This document shows, piece after piece, positions 1 through 7,663 of a stretch of 50,844 nucleotides of DNA (positions within the stretch are counted from its first letter, which is position 1; every line of letters begins with the position of its first letter). The notes under the pieces were generated by a model that saw only the letters and a program-made list of their open reading frames with translations, was not told the DNA's origin and searched no databases. The stretch covers positions 1-50,844 of the forward strand of contig JBBRYN010000015.1 of the NCBI GenBank assembly GCA_038237645.1. Reading direction: 5' to 3'. Source of the stretch: QHCA01 sp038237645. GTDB lineage: Bacteria > Actinomycetota > Actinomycetes > Mycobacteriales > QHCA01. A program made the position numbers and the translations under genes.

Positions 1-755
1 ACTGCGCGGATGAGTCCGAGGTTGCCTTCCTGGATCAGGTCGAGGAAGGCCATGCCGCGGCCGGTGTAGCGCTTGGCAAGGGACACGACCAGGCGCAGGT
101 TGGCCTCGAGCAGGTGATTCTTGGCCCGCTCGCCGTCGCGCACGATCCAGTGCAGGTCCCGGCGCAGGGCCGGGGAGGGCTTCTGGCCGCCCTCCTCGGC
201 CTGCTTGAGTCGCTCGGATGCGTAGAGGCCGGCCTCGATGCGCTTGGCGAGGTCGACCTCCTGCTCGGCGTTGAGCAGGGCTACCTTGCCGATCTGTTTG
301 AGGTAGGCACGAACCGAGTCGGCCGAGGCGGTGAGCTCCGCGTCCTTGCGCGCCTGGCGGAGCGCCTCGGACTCCTCATCCTCCTCGTCCCAGGTGAAGT
401 CCGGGCTCTCCTCGTCCTCGTCCGAGGCGGTGAGCACCACCGGCTCGTCGAGGGTGAGGCCTTCCTTGCCGGCCGGCGGGGATGCCGGTGCGGCTGCGGC
501 ATCGGCTCCGACCGGAACCTGTGCCACCTTCTTGCCCGCAGGCTTGACCTTGGCTGTCGCCTTGACGGGCTTCACGGCCTTCACGGGCTTGCCGGCGGCT
601 GCCGGGTGGGTTGCCTTGGCGGCCCCGGAGGAGCGGGCCCCGGAGGAGCGGGCCGCGGAGGAGCGGGCCGCGGAGGTGCGCTTGGGTGTGGGGGTGACCC
701 TCGCCCCCTGAGCGCTCGACGTTGGGCGTGCGGACGTGGAGTCAGCGGGTGTCAC
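1..755 (-). CDS. sigA: Principal RNA polymerase sigma factor (SigA/HrdB), 3' end missing
   Basis: Primary sigma-70 factor, which directs RNA polymerase to housekeeping promoters. The gene runs off the left edge, so 251 N-terminal codons are visible. The first ~95 residues are Ala/Lys/Ser-rich low complexity, followed by an acidic stretch (EDEESPDFTWDEEDEE). Region 1.2 follows (SVRAYLKQIGKVALLNAEQE) and then the start of region 2 (NLRLVVSLAKRYTGRGMAF, DLIQEGNLGLIRAV), near-invariant in primary sigma factors. The GTG start at 755 is preceded by AGAGGT with 5 nt spacing. An N-terminal extension of this kind is usual for actinobacterial SigA. ppgK lies upstream on the same strand, as in mycobacteria. 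Confidence 0.96.
   Translation of the reverse strand, partial: MTPADSTSARPTSSAQGARVTPTPKRTSAARSSAARSSGARSSGAAKATHPAAAGKPVKAVKPVKATAKVKPAGKKVAQVPVGADAAAAPASPPAGKEGLTLDEPVVLTASDEDEESPDFTWDEEDEESEALRQARKDAELTASADSVRAYLKQIGKVALLNAEQEVDLAKRIEAGLYASERLKQAEEGGQKPSPALRRDLHWIVRDGERAKNHLLEANLRLVVSLAKRYTGRGMAFLDLIQEGNLGLIRA
623..682. repeat. 15-bp tandem repeat inside sigA
   Basis: Units at 623-637, 638-652 and 653-667, plus a degenerate fourth, are near-identical 15-mers (consensus CCCCGGAGGAGCGGG). They encode the ARSSG/ARSSA pentapeptide repeats in the disordered N terminus of the sigma factor. The unit length keeps frame, so copy number could vary without breaking the gene. Confidence 0.85.
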
Positions 756-910
756 GTACGACCTCTCACAAGCTGGGCTTCTCCGCGGGAACGACCGCCC
801 GGGGGCGCCCGGTCGGGACGGTTCGGTATGGCCTGCAGGGCCCGTAGACCTGGACCGGCCTCCAAGTCTAACGCCAGATGTGATCCCACTGTGACGCACC
901 GGCGCCGAGT

Positions 911-1765
911 CTATGGCTGACCTGCCGCCTCGGCGTCGTGTGCCATCATCGCGGCGCCCACGATGCCGGCGTTGTTTCGCAACTGGGCGACCGCCATCGG
1001 TGTGCCGACATCGATCATGGGCAGCCACTTGTCCGCGTTCTTGCTGACCCCGCCGCCGAGCACGAACAGGTCGGGAGTCAGCACGTGCTCCAGGTGCTTC
1101 AGATAGTGCTGCAGCCGGTGAGCCCACTGCCGCCAGGACAGGCCCTCGCGCTCTCGTGCCGACGGCGCGGCCCGCTTCTCCGCATCCCCGCCGTCGAGCT
1201 CTAGGTGACCCAGCTCGGTGTTGGGCACGAGGTGGCCGTCGACGAAGAGCGCGCTGCCGATGCCGGTGCCCAAGGTCAGGAGCAGGACGACACCGGGGAC
1301 GTCCTTCGCCGCACCGGCCTGCACCTCCGCGACCCCGGCCGCGTCGGCATCGTTCATCACCGTGACCAAGCAGTGCGTCACCTCGGTGAACAGCGCATCG
1401 ACATCGGTGCCGATCCAGCTCGGGTCGACGTTGGCGGCCGAGAGGGCGACACCGCCTCGGATGACGGCCGGGAACGCGGCCCCGACCGGCCCGCTCCAGC
1501 CGTGCACCTTGATGATCTCGTCGATCACCGCCGAGACGTTGTGCGGTGTGGAGGGGACGGGGGTGGGAATGCGGTGGCGCTCGGTGAGCAGCTGCCCGGA
1601 GTCGACGTCGACAACGGCGCCCTTGATGCCGGTGCCCCCGATGTCGATCCCCATGGCCGAGGCGGGCCCGGCGGAGAGCTCGGCGGACGGCGCTGCAGCC
1701 GGGTCTGCGGAAGGGTCTGGGGCCGGGTCTGCGGAAGGGGACGACTGCGCTGTCGGGACTGCCAT
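911..1765 (-). CDS. ppgK: Polyphosphate glucokinase (ROK family)
   Basis: Phosphorylates glucose to glucose-6-phosphate using inorganic polyphosphate (and ATP), a typical actinobacterial entry into glycolysis. 284 aa. The ROK/actin-like phosphate-1 motif DIGGTG lies at ~41-46, the catalytic Asp in NDAD at ~138-141, and LGTGIGSA at ~165-172. ELGHLE at ~184-189 replaces the zinc-type ROK signature. The first ~38 residues are a Pro/Ala/Asp-rich tail not shared with mycobacterial PpgK. The ATG at 1765 is supported by TAGATT ending 7 nt upstream (leaderless pattern). An internal ATG at 1654 would begin exactly at the ROK fold. Divergent from suhB with only 24 bp between start codons. Confidence 0.94.
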   Translation of the reverse strand: MAVPTAQSSPSADPAPDPSADPAAAPSAELSAGPASAMGIDIGGTGIKGAVVDVDSGQLLTERHRIPTPVPSTPHNVSAVIDEIIKVHGWSGPVGAAFPAVIRGGVALSAANVDPSWIGTDVDALFTEVTHCLVTVMNDADAAGVAEVQAGAAKDVPGVVLLLTLGTGIGSALFVDGHLVPNTELGHLELDGGDAEKRAAPSAREREGLSWRQWAHRLQHYLKHLEHVLTPDLFVLGGGVSKNADKWLPMIDVGTPMAVAQLRNNAGIVGAAMMAHDAEAAGQP

Positions 1766-1772
1766 GCGCCGG

Positions 1773-1782
1773 AATCTACGCT
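1773..1782. promoter_or_regulatory. Overlapping divergent -10 boxes for ppgK and suhB
   Basis: On the minus strand TAGATT (1778-1773) lies 7 nt before the ppgK ATG. On the plus strand TACGCT (1777-1782) lies 7 nt before the suhB ATG. The boxes overlap by 2 bp. Both fit the TANNNT rule for leaderless actinobacterial promoters, and the two promoters probably exclude each other. No convincing -35 was seen. Confidence 0.55.
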
Positions 1783-1789
1783 GCAACGT

Positions 1790-2581
1790 ATGACCGACGC
1801 TTTGCTGTCCCTTGCGGTGGAGCTGGTCCGGCGGGCCGGGTCGCTCGTGGTCGCCGGGCGTGCCGGAGCAGGAGACGGCGTCACGACCAAGTCGACGCCC
1901 ACCGATGTGGTGACCGAGATGGACCGGGCAGCCGAGCGGCTGGTGGTCGATGCCCTGCGGGAGCGACGGCCGGGCGACGGCGTGCTGGGCGAGGAGGGTG
2001 GTGAATCGCGCGGCGACAGCGGCGTGCGCTGGGTGCTCGACCCGATAGACGGGACGGTGAACTACCTGTACGACCTGCCGGCCTACGCGGTGTCGCTGGC
2101 CGCCGAGGTCGACGGCGTGGTGGCGGTGGGCGCGGTCTACAACCCGGCCAGCGACGAGTTGTGGACCGCCACCAGGGGCGAGGGCGCCTGGCTGGGCGGA
2201 CGCCGGCTGCGCGGCTCGACGGTCACCGCAATGGAGCAGGCCCTCGTCGCCACCGGCTTCGGCTACGACAGCGAGCGGCGGCGCGCGCAGGGGGCCGTCG
2301 TCGCCGAGTTGCTGCCCCAGATCCGCGACATCCGACGGTTCGGTGCCGCCAGCCTGGACCTGTGCTCGGCCGCGGCCGGGCGGGTCGACGCCTACTTCGA
2401 GCGCGGTCTCGCGCCGTGGGACCTTGCCGCCGGCGGCCTGATCGCGGCCGAGGCCGGCTTGCTGGTTACCGGCTTGCGCGGGGCGCCGGCCGGTGCCGAT
2501 CTGGTGCTGGCGGCGCCCCCGGCCCTGCATCGGGCCCTGCACGATCGGCTGGTCACCCTGGACGCCGACGCGGGTCCCTGA
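1790..2581 (+). CDS. suhB: Inositol-1-monophosphatase family protein
   Basis: Mg2+-dependent phosphatase of the inositol monophosphatase family. It probably produces myo-inositol for phosphatidylinositol and mycothiol, although family members also hydrolyse other sugar phosphates. 263 aa, usual length. It shows the GEEGG glutamate pair (~67-71), the DPIDGT metal motif (~84-89) with N91, and the C-terminal PWDLAAG motif. The ATG at 1790 was chosen over a longer upstream reading frame because the protein family begins here and a -10 box sits 7 nt upstream. Position next to sigA and ppgK matches mycobacterial suhB (Rv2701). Confidence 0.93.
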   Translation: MTDALLSLAVELVRRAGSLVVAGRAGAGDGVTTKSTPTDVVTEMDRAAERLVVDALRERRPGDGVLGEEGGESRGDSGVRWVLDPIDGTVNYLYDLPAYAVSLAAEVDGVVAVGAVYNPASDELWTATRGEGAWLGGRRLRGSTVTAMEQALVATGFGYDSERRRAQGAVVAELLPQIRDIRRFGAASLDLCSAAAGRVDAYFERGLAPWDLAAGGLIAAEAGLLVTGLRGAPAGADLVLAAPPALHRALHDRLVTLDADAGP

Positions 2582-2646
2582 AGTCGTCGAGCGGCAGTTT
2601 GGCCACCGGCACGGCAAGGACCTGCTGGGCAGGGTAGGAAGGGCCC

Positions 2647-4347
2647 GTGACCACCCTCGTGCTCGGTCCCATCCTGCGGCACGTCGATTCCCGGAGCGCG
2701 ACGGTCTGGGTGGAAACCAGCGGACCCGGGACGGTCGAGGTGTGCACCGCCGACGGACGGGCCCACTCACCGACCTTCCACGTCGCTGGGCACCACTATG
2801 CGCTGGTCTGCGTCGACGGCTTGCACCCCGGGAGCAGCTATCCCTACCAGGTGGTCCTCGACGACGAGGTCGTCTGGCCCGAGCCGGGGTCGAACCTTCC
2901 CGCGAGCCGGATTCGTACGGTGGACCCGGCGAAGCCTTTCCGGCTGGTGTTCGGATCCTGCCGGTATGCGACGTCGGCGGCTGTCCCCGAGGACAAGCAC
3001 TACGACTTCGACGCTCTCGACGCGTTCGCCATCCGGATGACGAACACCGGCCCGGACGCCTGGCCGGACGCGCTCGCCTTGCTGGGCGACCAGGTCTATG
3101 CCGATGAACCCTCGCCGGAGACGAGGCGGTTCATCGCCGGGCGGCGGGACGTGTCTGCGCCGCCGTACGACGAGGTGGCGGACTTCGAGGAGTACACCCG
3201 GCTCTACCTCGAGTCGTGGGGCGATCCGCACGTGCGCTGGATGATGGCGAGCATCCCATCTTCGATGATCTTTGACGACCACGACGTCAAGGACGACTGG
3301 AACACCTCCGGCCGCTGGCGAGCCGAGATGCAGCAGACGTCGTGGTGGGAGGAGCGCATCACCGGTGGCCTGATGTCCTACTGGGTCTACCAGCACCTGG
3401 GCAATCTGTCTGCTTCTGCGCTGGCCGCCGACGAGATCTACCGGCGGGTCAGTGCCGCTGACGACGGTGAGCCGGTGCTGCGTGCGTTCGCCCAGGCCGC
3501 CGACCGCGAGGCCGACGGTGGCAAGGGAGCCCAGTGGTCCTACCGGCGTGACTTCGGCCGGGTCCGACTCCTCGTCATCGACTCCCGCTGTGGCCGGATG
3601 CTGGCGGACGGGCGCCGGTCGATGCTGAGCGAGGCAGAGTTCGCCTGGGTGGAGCGCCAACTCCGCGGGGAGTACGACCACCTCCTCATCGGCACCTCCC
3701 TGCCCTGGCTGCTGCCCCGCGCGCTGCACGACGTCGAGTCCTGGAACGAGGCGCTCTGCGCAGGCGACCGCGGCAGCGTGCCGGCCGAAGTGGGGGAGAA
3801 GTTGCGGCGTGCCGCGGATCTCGAGCACTGGGCGGCGTTTCGCCAGTCCTTCGACCGGCTGGCTTACCTGCTTGCGCGGGTCGGCCGCGGGGAGCACGGC
3901 GGACCCGCTCCGGCCACCATCTGCGTGCTGTCCGGTGATGTTCACCACGCCTACGTGGCGCGCGCCGTATACCCCACGGCCGTCCAGAGCGCGATTTACC
4001 AACTGACCTGCTCGCCGCTGCACAACTACGTGCCCGCGCCGATGCATTGGGCCTTCCGGCTGGCGTGGAGCGCCGCTGCCGAACGCACAACCCGGTGGCT
4101 GCTGGGCGCCCTGTCCAAGGTGCCGAAACCTCCGCTGTCCTGGTACCGGTTGGCCGGCCCATTCTTCGGTGACGAGATTACGACCGTCGTCTTCGACGGC
4201 CGGGCGGCGAGGATGCTGCTGGAGAAGGCCGGGTCCGGTCGCCCCGGTGATCCGCTGCTGTCGCCGGTGGCGACTATCGCTTTGGCGTCGCCGAAGCGGG
4301 ACAGCCACCCGACTTCGCCGGCGGGAAGGCCGGACCCAGCCGGGTGA
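2647..4347 (+). CDS. PhoD-like alkaline phosphatase D family protein
   Basis: Metallophosphoesterase of the PhoD/phospholipase D-like type, 566 aa. An N-terminal beta-sandwich of ~95 residues precedes the catalytic domain, with FGSCR (~102-106), GDQVYADE (~147-154), DDHDVKDDWN (~210-219) and a late SGDVHH motif (~residue 424), the metal ligands of the family. No Tat or Sec signal peptide is visible, so this member is probably cytoplasmic, unlike secreted PhoD enzymes. Substrate unknown. The GTG start at 2647 has AGGAAGG just upstream (2635-2641). Its 3' end overlaps the convergent LytR_C gene by 74 bp. Confidence 0.88.
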   Translation: MTTLVLGPILRHVDSRSATVWVETSGPGTVEVCTADGRAHSPTFHVAGHHYALVCVDGLHPGSSYPYQVVLDDEVVWPEPGSNLPASRIRTVDPAKPFRLVFGSCRYATSAAVPEDKHYDFDALDAFAIRMTNTGPDAWPDALALLGDQVYADEPSPETRRFIAGRRDVSAPPYDEVADFEEYTRLYLESWGDPHVRWMMASIPSSMIFDDHDVKDDWNTSGRWRAEMQQTSWWEERITGGLMSYWVYQHLGNLSASALAADEIYRRVSAADDGEPVLRAFAQAADREADGGKGAQWSYRRDFGRVRLLVIDSRCGRMLADGRRSMLSEAEFAWVERQLRGEYDHLLIGTSLPWLLPRALHDVESWNEALCAGDRGSVPAEVGEKLRRAADLEHWAAFRQSFDRLAYLLARVGRGEHGGPAPATICVLSGDVHHAYVARAVYPTAVQSAIYQLTCSPLHNYVPAPMHWAFRLAWSAAAERTTRWLLGALSKVPKPPLSWYRLAGPFFGDEITTVVFDGRAARMLLEKAGSGRPGDPLLSPVATIALASPKRDSHPTSPAGRPDPAG

Positions 4348-4876
4348 AGGTGTTGCCGAGGATGAGGTCGATATCGGTGCCCTCCCGGACGATCTGCCGA
4401 TTGACCGCTCCGGCGACCAGGCCGGCCACCGCCCTTGCCTTGGGAGCACCTGCTGCGCCATATCGCATCACCGCCGGGCCTGGCACGGGGCTGCTGTCGT
4501 TGCCCACACCGGTGACGGTGTAGCCGCGTCGGCGCAACTCCGCGGCCACGGTACGAGCCAGGCCCGGTCGGCTCGTCGCATTGAGCACCCGGATGCGGAT
4601 GTCCGGACGCGCTGCGGCCTTGACCGGGGCTTTGGTCGGCGCCTTGCCATGGGGGTTGGCACCACTTCGGTCGACACAAGGTGCAGGCTGCGCCTGGGGA
4701 GGGGCCTTGCTCGCGTCTGCCCGAAGGATGAGCCAGACGCCGAACGTACTGCCGACTATGAGGACGACCAGCACGATCACGGCCCGCAGGCGCGAACTGT
4801 CGCGCCGAGCGCGCGCGGCACGGATGCGCGGTCCGCTGCCGCGCCGGCTCTCCCCGAGCGGCTGCAGCATGCTCAC
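4274..4876 (-). CDS. Membrane-anchored LytR_C domain protein, Cei-like
   Basis: 200 aa. A basic cytoplasmic N terminus, one membrane helix at ~31-52 (AVIVLVVLIVGSTFGVWLIL), a Pro/Ala/Lys linker, and a C-terminal LytR_C domain (from ~93, IRVLNATSRPGLARTVAAEL). LytR_C accompanies or follows the LytR-CpsA-Psr domain that attaches wall polymers. Here it stands alone, as in M. tuberculosis Rv2700 (Cei, cell envelope integrity), which also lies beside suhB, so orthology is likely. The GTG start overlaps the upstream phosphotransferase stop (GTGA, 4873-4876), indicating translational coupling. Confidence 0.85.
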   Translation of the reverse strand: MSMLQPLGESRRGSGPRIRAARARRDSSRLRAVIVLVVLIVGSTFGVWLILRADASKAPPQAQPAPCVDRSGANPHGKAPTKAPVKAAARPDIRIRVLNATSRPGLARTVAAELRRRGYTVTGVGNDSSPVPGPAVMRYGAAGAPKARAVAGLVAGAVNRQIVREGTDIDLILGNTFTRLGPAFPPAKSGGCPASATPKR

Positions 4877-5916
4877 GGCGCGCCGGCCAACTCGGTCTGG
4901 CCCTGTGCGGCCAGGGGTTCGAGGGCTTTGCCGATGCCCTCGAACCCCTCGCCGACCATGGCTCCAGCCCGGTGCCGGGCCTCGATCCCGGCGACCACTA
5001 CGGCCAGCTTAAAGCAGCCGAAGGCGACATACCAGGGAAGATGGGACAGGTCGCGGCCGGTCCGCTGCGCATAGCGCTCGGACAGTTGAGACCTGGTCGG
5101 GAACCCGGACAAGGTGGTGAGCCCGGAACCGACCTGGGCCCCGAGCGAGTCGGCAGCCCCGGCCCGATGCTGCCAGTAGACGAGGAGCAGGCCGAGGTCG
5201 GTCAGCGGATCGCCGATCGTGGCCATCTCCCAGTCCAGCACGGCGACTATCCGGCCCGGGACCACGGGGTCGAGGACGGTGTTGTCCAGCCGGTAGTCGC
5301 CATGGACGATCGACGCCGCAGGGCTGGCCGGCACACAGTGGGCCAGGGTCGCCGCCAGGTCGTCGAGCGCGGCAGACGCGACGAGCCGGCTGCGCTCCCA
5401 TTGCCCGGCCCAGCGCCGCAATTGGCGGACGAGGAAGCCCTCGGGGCGGCCGAAGGCGGCGAGCCCCACCGTGTCGATGTCCACCTCGTGCAGCCGGGCC
5501 AGTACGTCGACCAACTCGTCGGCGATCGCGCGGCGTTGCGCCGGCAGCTCGGCGTAGCCGGGCGGAAGACCGCTCCGGGCGATCGGTCCCTCCACATAGG
5601 ACATCACGTGAAACGGCGCGCCCAGGACCGTCGGATCTGTGCACAGGTGCAGCGCGCGGGGGACCGGGACGGTCGAGCCGGTCAGGGCGGAGATCACCGT
5701 GTGCTCGCGGGCCATGTCGTGCGCGGTGGGCAGCACGTTGCCCAGCGGTGGGCGGCGCAATACCACGCGACCGGCCCGGCTGGTGACGAGGTAGGTGAGG
5801 TTTGATTTGCCGCCGACGATGAGTTCGACGGTGGCCTCGGCCCACCGTCTGTCGTCAAGAACAGCGCAGAGGTATGGTCCGACAGCTTCGGCCGGAGCGC
5901 CCGGGGTGGCCCGCAT
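4873..5916 (-). CDS. Phosphotransferase family protein (APH/choline kinase fold)
   Basis: 347 aa protein-kinase-like phosphotransferase resembling the ACAD10/ACAD11 N-terminal kinase group common in actinobacteria. Glycine-loop-like GGKSNLTY at ~35-42, catalytic loop HGDYRLDN at ~205-212, metal-binding DWE at ~228-230 followed by GDPLTDLG. Substrate cannot be told from sequence. Relatives are not generally antibiotic-resistance enzymes, and some act on hydroxyacyl-type metabolites. The ATG at 5916 has TAACGT 6 nt upstream. Translationally coupled to the following LytR_C gene. Confidence 0.85.
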   Translation of the reverse strand: MRATPGAPAEAVGPYLCAVLDDRRWAEATVELIVGGKSNLTYLVTSRAGRVVLRRPPLGNVLPTAHDMAREHTVISALTGSTVPVPRALHLCTDPTVLGAPFHVMSYVEGPIARSGLPPGYAELPAQRRAIADELVDVLARLHEVDIDTVGLAAFGRPEGFLVRQLRRWAGQWERSRLVASAALDDLAATLAHCVPASPAASIVHGDYRLDNTVLDPVVPGRIVAVLDWEMATIGDPLTDLGLLLVYWQHRAGAADSLGAQVGSGLTTLSGFPTRSQLSERYAQRTGRDLSHLPWYVAFGCFKLAVVVAGIEARHRAGAMVGEGFEGIGKALEPLAAQGQTELAGAP

Positions 5917-5922
5917 CCTCAG

Positions 5923-5928
5923 ACGTTA
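5923..5928 (-). promoter_or_regulatory. -10 box of the phosphotransferase-cei operon
   Basis: TAACGT on the minus strand with 6 nt to the ATG at 5916, the leaderless pattern. The box shares bases with the TAA stop of rsgA just upstream, so this operon can start transcription separately from rsgA. Confidence 0.5.
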
Positions 5929-6993
5929 CCGGTGACCGCGCTGGCGATACTCCCGGGTCCGGACCTTCCAGACGCGACGCTGCTCCGCCCGCAGCCTGGC
6001 GTCGTAGCGACCCGCGAGCCAGGACTGCTCGCGCAGCAATTTCTCGTAGTTGGCGAGCCGCCGGGCGGCCAGGCTGCCGTCGCTCACGGCGCCGGTGACT
6101 GCACAGTCCGGCTCACCGTGGTGGGTGCAGTCGCCGAAGCGACACTGAGCGGCCAGGGCCTCGATGTCGCTGAACGTCTGCTCGATGCCGCCGGAGGCGT
6201 CCCAGAGTTGCACGCCGCGCAGACCGGGAGTGTCCAGCAACAGGGCTCCCCACGGCATGGGCACCAACTCGCGGGCTGTGCTCGTGTGGCGCCCCCTGCC
6301 GTCGGTGCGGATGTCGTTGGTGGCGAGGACCTGCTCCCCGGCCAACGCGTTCACCAGGCTGGACTTGCCGCTGCCGGAGGGTCCGATCAGCGCCCCGGTG
6401 CTGCCCGGAGCCAGGACGGCGCGCACGTCGGCGAGACCGCGGCCGTCGACGACGCTGACGATGACGATGTCGACACCGGGGGCCGCACCGGCCGCCTCGG
6501 CCCGATCGGCCTCGGCATCTGCCGACAGGTCGGCCTTGGTCAGCAGCACTATCGGCCTGGCACCGCTCTCCCATGCAAGGGTGAGCAGGCGTTCCAATCG
6601 GCCGAGATTCGGCGCCTCGGACAGGGCGGACACCACGAAGAGCACGTCGACATTCGCTGCCAGGACCTGGCCCCGCGTGTCGTTGCGCCCAGCGCCGCGG
6701 ATCACCGTGGTCCGCCGGGGCAGGACCGCGATCACCACGTTTTCGGGGCCGAGCACGACCCAGTCGCCGGTTGTGGGCGGCGGCTGCAGGTCGGGGGACA
6801 GGGTCGGATGCTCGAGACCGTTCGCCGTATGGACGAGGCAGCGGCCCCGGTCGGTGCGAGCAACCCGCGCGGGGCGGCCAGGCGGATCAGTGCCGGGGAA
6901 GGACGTGTGCGTGGCCATCTGGGTGGCCATCTGGGTGGCCATCTGGGTGGCCCAGGTGTCATCCCAGCCGAGGTGGAACAAATTTGCGGACAA
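5926..6993 (-). CDS. rsgA: Ribosome small subunit-dependent GTPase A
   Basis: Circularly permuted GTPase that checks late 30S subunit assembly. 355 aa. G motifs occur in the permuted order: G4 TKAD (~152-155), G1 GPSGSGKSS (~204-212), G2-like GRGRHTST (~232-239), G3 DTPG (~254-257). The C-terminal zinc-binding cluster has Cys284, Cys289, His and Cys297. An OB-fold region precedes the GTPase. The start is a TTG at 6993 with GGAG 5 nt upstream. It gives the family-typical opening LGWDDTW, but later ATGs within the repeat cannot be excluded. The N terminus carries an unusual MATQ repeat (6911-6953). Confidence 0.9.
   Translation of the reverse strand: MSANLFHLGWDDTWATQMATQMATQMATHTSFPGTDPPGRPARVARTDRGRCLVHTANGLEHPTLSPDLQPPPTTGDWVVLGPENVVIAVLPRRTTVIRGAGRNDTRGQVLAANVDVLFVVSALSEAPNLGRLERLLTLAWESGARPIVLLTKADLSADAEADRAEAAGAAPGVDIVIVSVVDGRGLADVRAVLAPGSTGALIGPSGSGKSSLVNALAGEQVLATNDIRTDGRGRHTSTARELVPMPWGALLLDTPGLRGVQLWDASGGIEQTFSDIEALAAQCRFGDCTHHGEPDCAVTGAVSDGSLAARRLANYEKLLREQSWLAGRYDARLRAEQRRVWKVRTREYRQRGHR
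6911..6953. repeat. 12-bp tandem repeat in the 5' end of rsgA
   Basis: Three perfect copies of GTGGCCATCTGG (6911-6922, 6923-6934, 6935-6946) plus a 7-bp partial copy. On the coding strand each unit encodes A-T-Q-M and supplies an extra in-frame ATG. The repeat lies before the OB fold, where RsgA proteins vary in length. Confidence 0.9.
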
Positions 6994-7068
6994 GAGCGCT
7001 CCAGGGGTCGGCGCCCAAGGAGTCCGTCAGGACACGGCGGGCGCAGCGGACAAGAAGTGGGGCACGGT

Positions 7069-7143
7069 GCGACAAATGTCATTCATCGCGCTGCGTCGAT
7101 GCTCATTTGTCGCGCTACGAAGGGGTTCGTTCACGGCGCCACC
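7069..7143. promoter_or_regulatory. Repeat array between rsgA and the DUF4193 gene
   Basis: The 326-bp gap 6994-7319 holds no gene I can support. It contains a perfect 10-bp inverted repeat, GCGACAAATG (7069-7078) against CATTTGTCGC (7104-7113). It also has a 24-bp-period direct repeat: ATTCATCGCGCTGCG (7081-7095) against ATTTGTCGCGCTACG (7105-7119, 12/15 identical), with a weak third copy at 7129-7143. A regulator-binding array for one or both divergent genes is plausible. No named motif is recognised. Confidence 0.4.
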
Positions 7144-7319
7144 CCTCCCTCCGGTCCGCTGGTGCGCCCCGGCTGCCGTCTCGGCCGCCGGGGGCTTGCG
7201 CCCCACGATAGGCTCACGCCCCCCGGTATGCCGAGCGATTAACCGCACGCCGCCGGGCACCAGACACGAAGTTCCCTCGTTCGATACACCCGGGGCACAC
7301 ATTGGGGAGTGGTAAATAG

Positions 7320-7622
7320 ATGGCGACCGACTACGACGCGCCGCGTCGTACTGAAGAATCTGAGATCGGTGAGGACAGCCTCGAGGAGCTCAAGGCACGG
7401 CGGGCCGAGGCCCAGTCCGGCAGCGTCGACGTGGACGAGGCCGACCTGGCCGAAGCCCTCGAGCTTCCCGGCGCCGATCTGTCCGGCGAAGAGCTGACGG
7501 TGCGGGTGCTGCCGATGCAGGACGACGAATTCCGTTGTGTCTCCTGCTTCCTGGTCCATCACCGCAGCCAGCTGGCCGAATCGCGGGACGGGCAACCGAT
7601 CTGCCGCGACTGTGCTGCCTGA
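7320..7622 (+). CDS. DUF4193 zinc-ribbon protein
   Basis: 100 aa acidic small protein of the actinobacterial DUF4193 family (mycobacterial relative Rv2699c). The N-terminal half is Glu/Asp-rich and probably disordered or helical. The C terminus holds a zinc ribbon, CVSC (~72-75) and CRDC (~95-98). The ATG at 7320 follows GGGGAG by about 10 nt. Function unknown. Strict conservation near sigA suggests a core housekeeping role, possibly nucleic-acid or RNA polymerase related, which is inference only. Confidence 0.9.
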   Translation: MATDYDAPRRTEESEIGEDSLEELKARRAEAQSGSVDVDEADLAEALELPGADLSGEELTVRVLPMQDDEFRCVSCFLVHHRSQLAESRDGQPICRDCAA

Positions 7623-7663
7623 TCGGCCGGCTGCGCCGCCTGGGCGACGCGGGTGGACGGCGC

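Noticed and set aside
114..920. 268-aa plus-strand frame over sigA
   Set aside because: Antisense shadow; the minus strand encodes clear sigma-70 region 1.2 and 2 sequence with a start and Shine-Dalgarno at 755.
911..2770. 619-aa continuous frame suggesting a PpgK fusion
   Set aside because: The extra N-terminal part is antisense to suhB and has no conserved sequence; PpgK begins at 1765 or 1654.
2767..4461. 564-aa open frame antisense to the PhoD-like gene
   Set aside because: Arg/Pro/His-rich translation with no domain, explained by high-GC codon bias; the plus-strand frame has all catalytic motifs.
6911..6953. CRISPR-like repeat
   Set aside because: Units are contiguous 12-mers without spacers inside rsgA.
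7027..7302. 91-aa minus-strand frame with SATNEHRRSAMND-like repeats
   Set aside because: The repeats come from the intergenic DNA repeat array; no start signal or homology.
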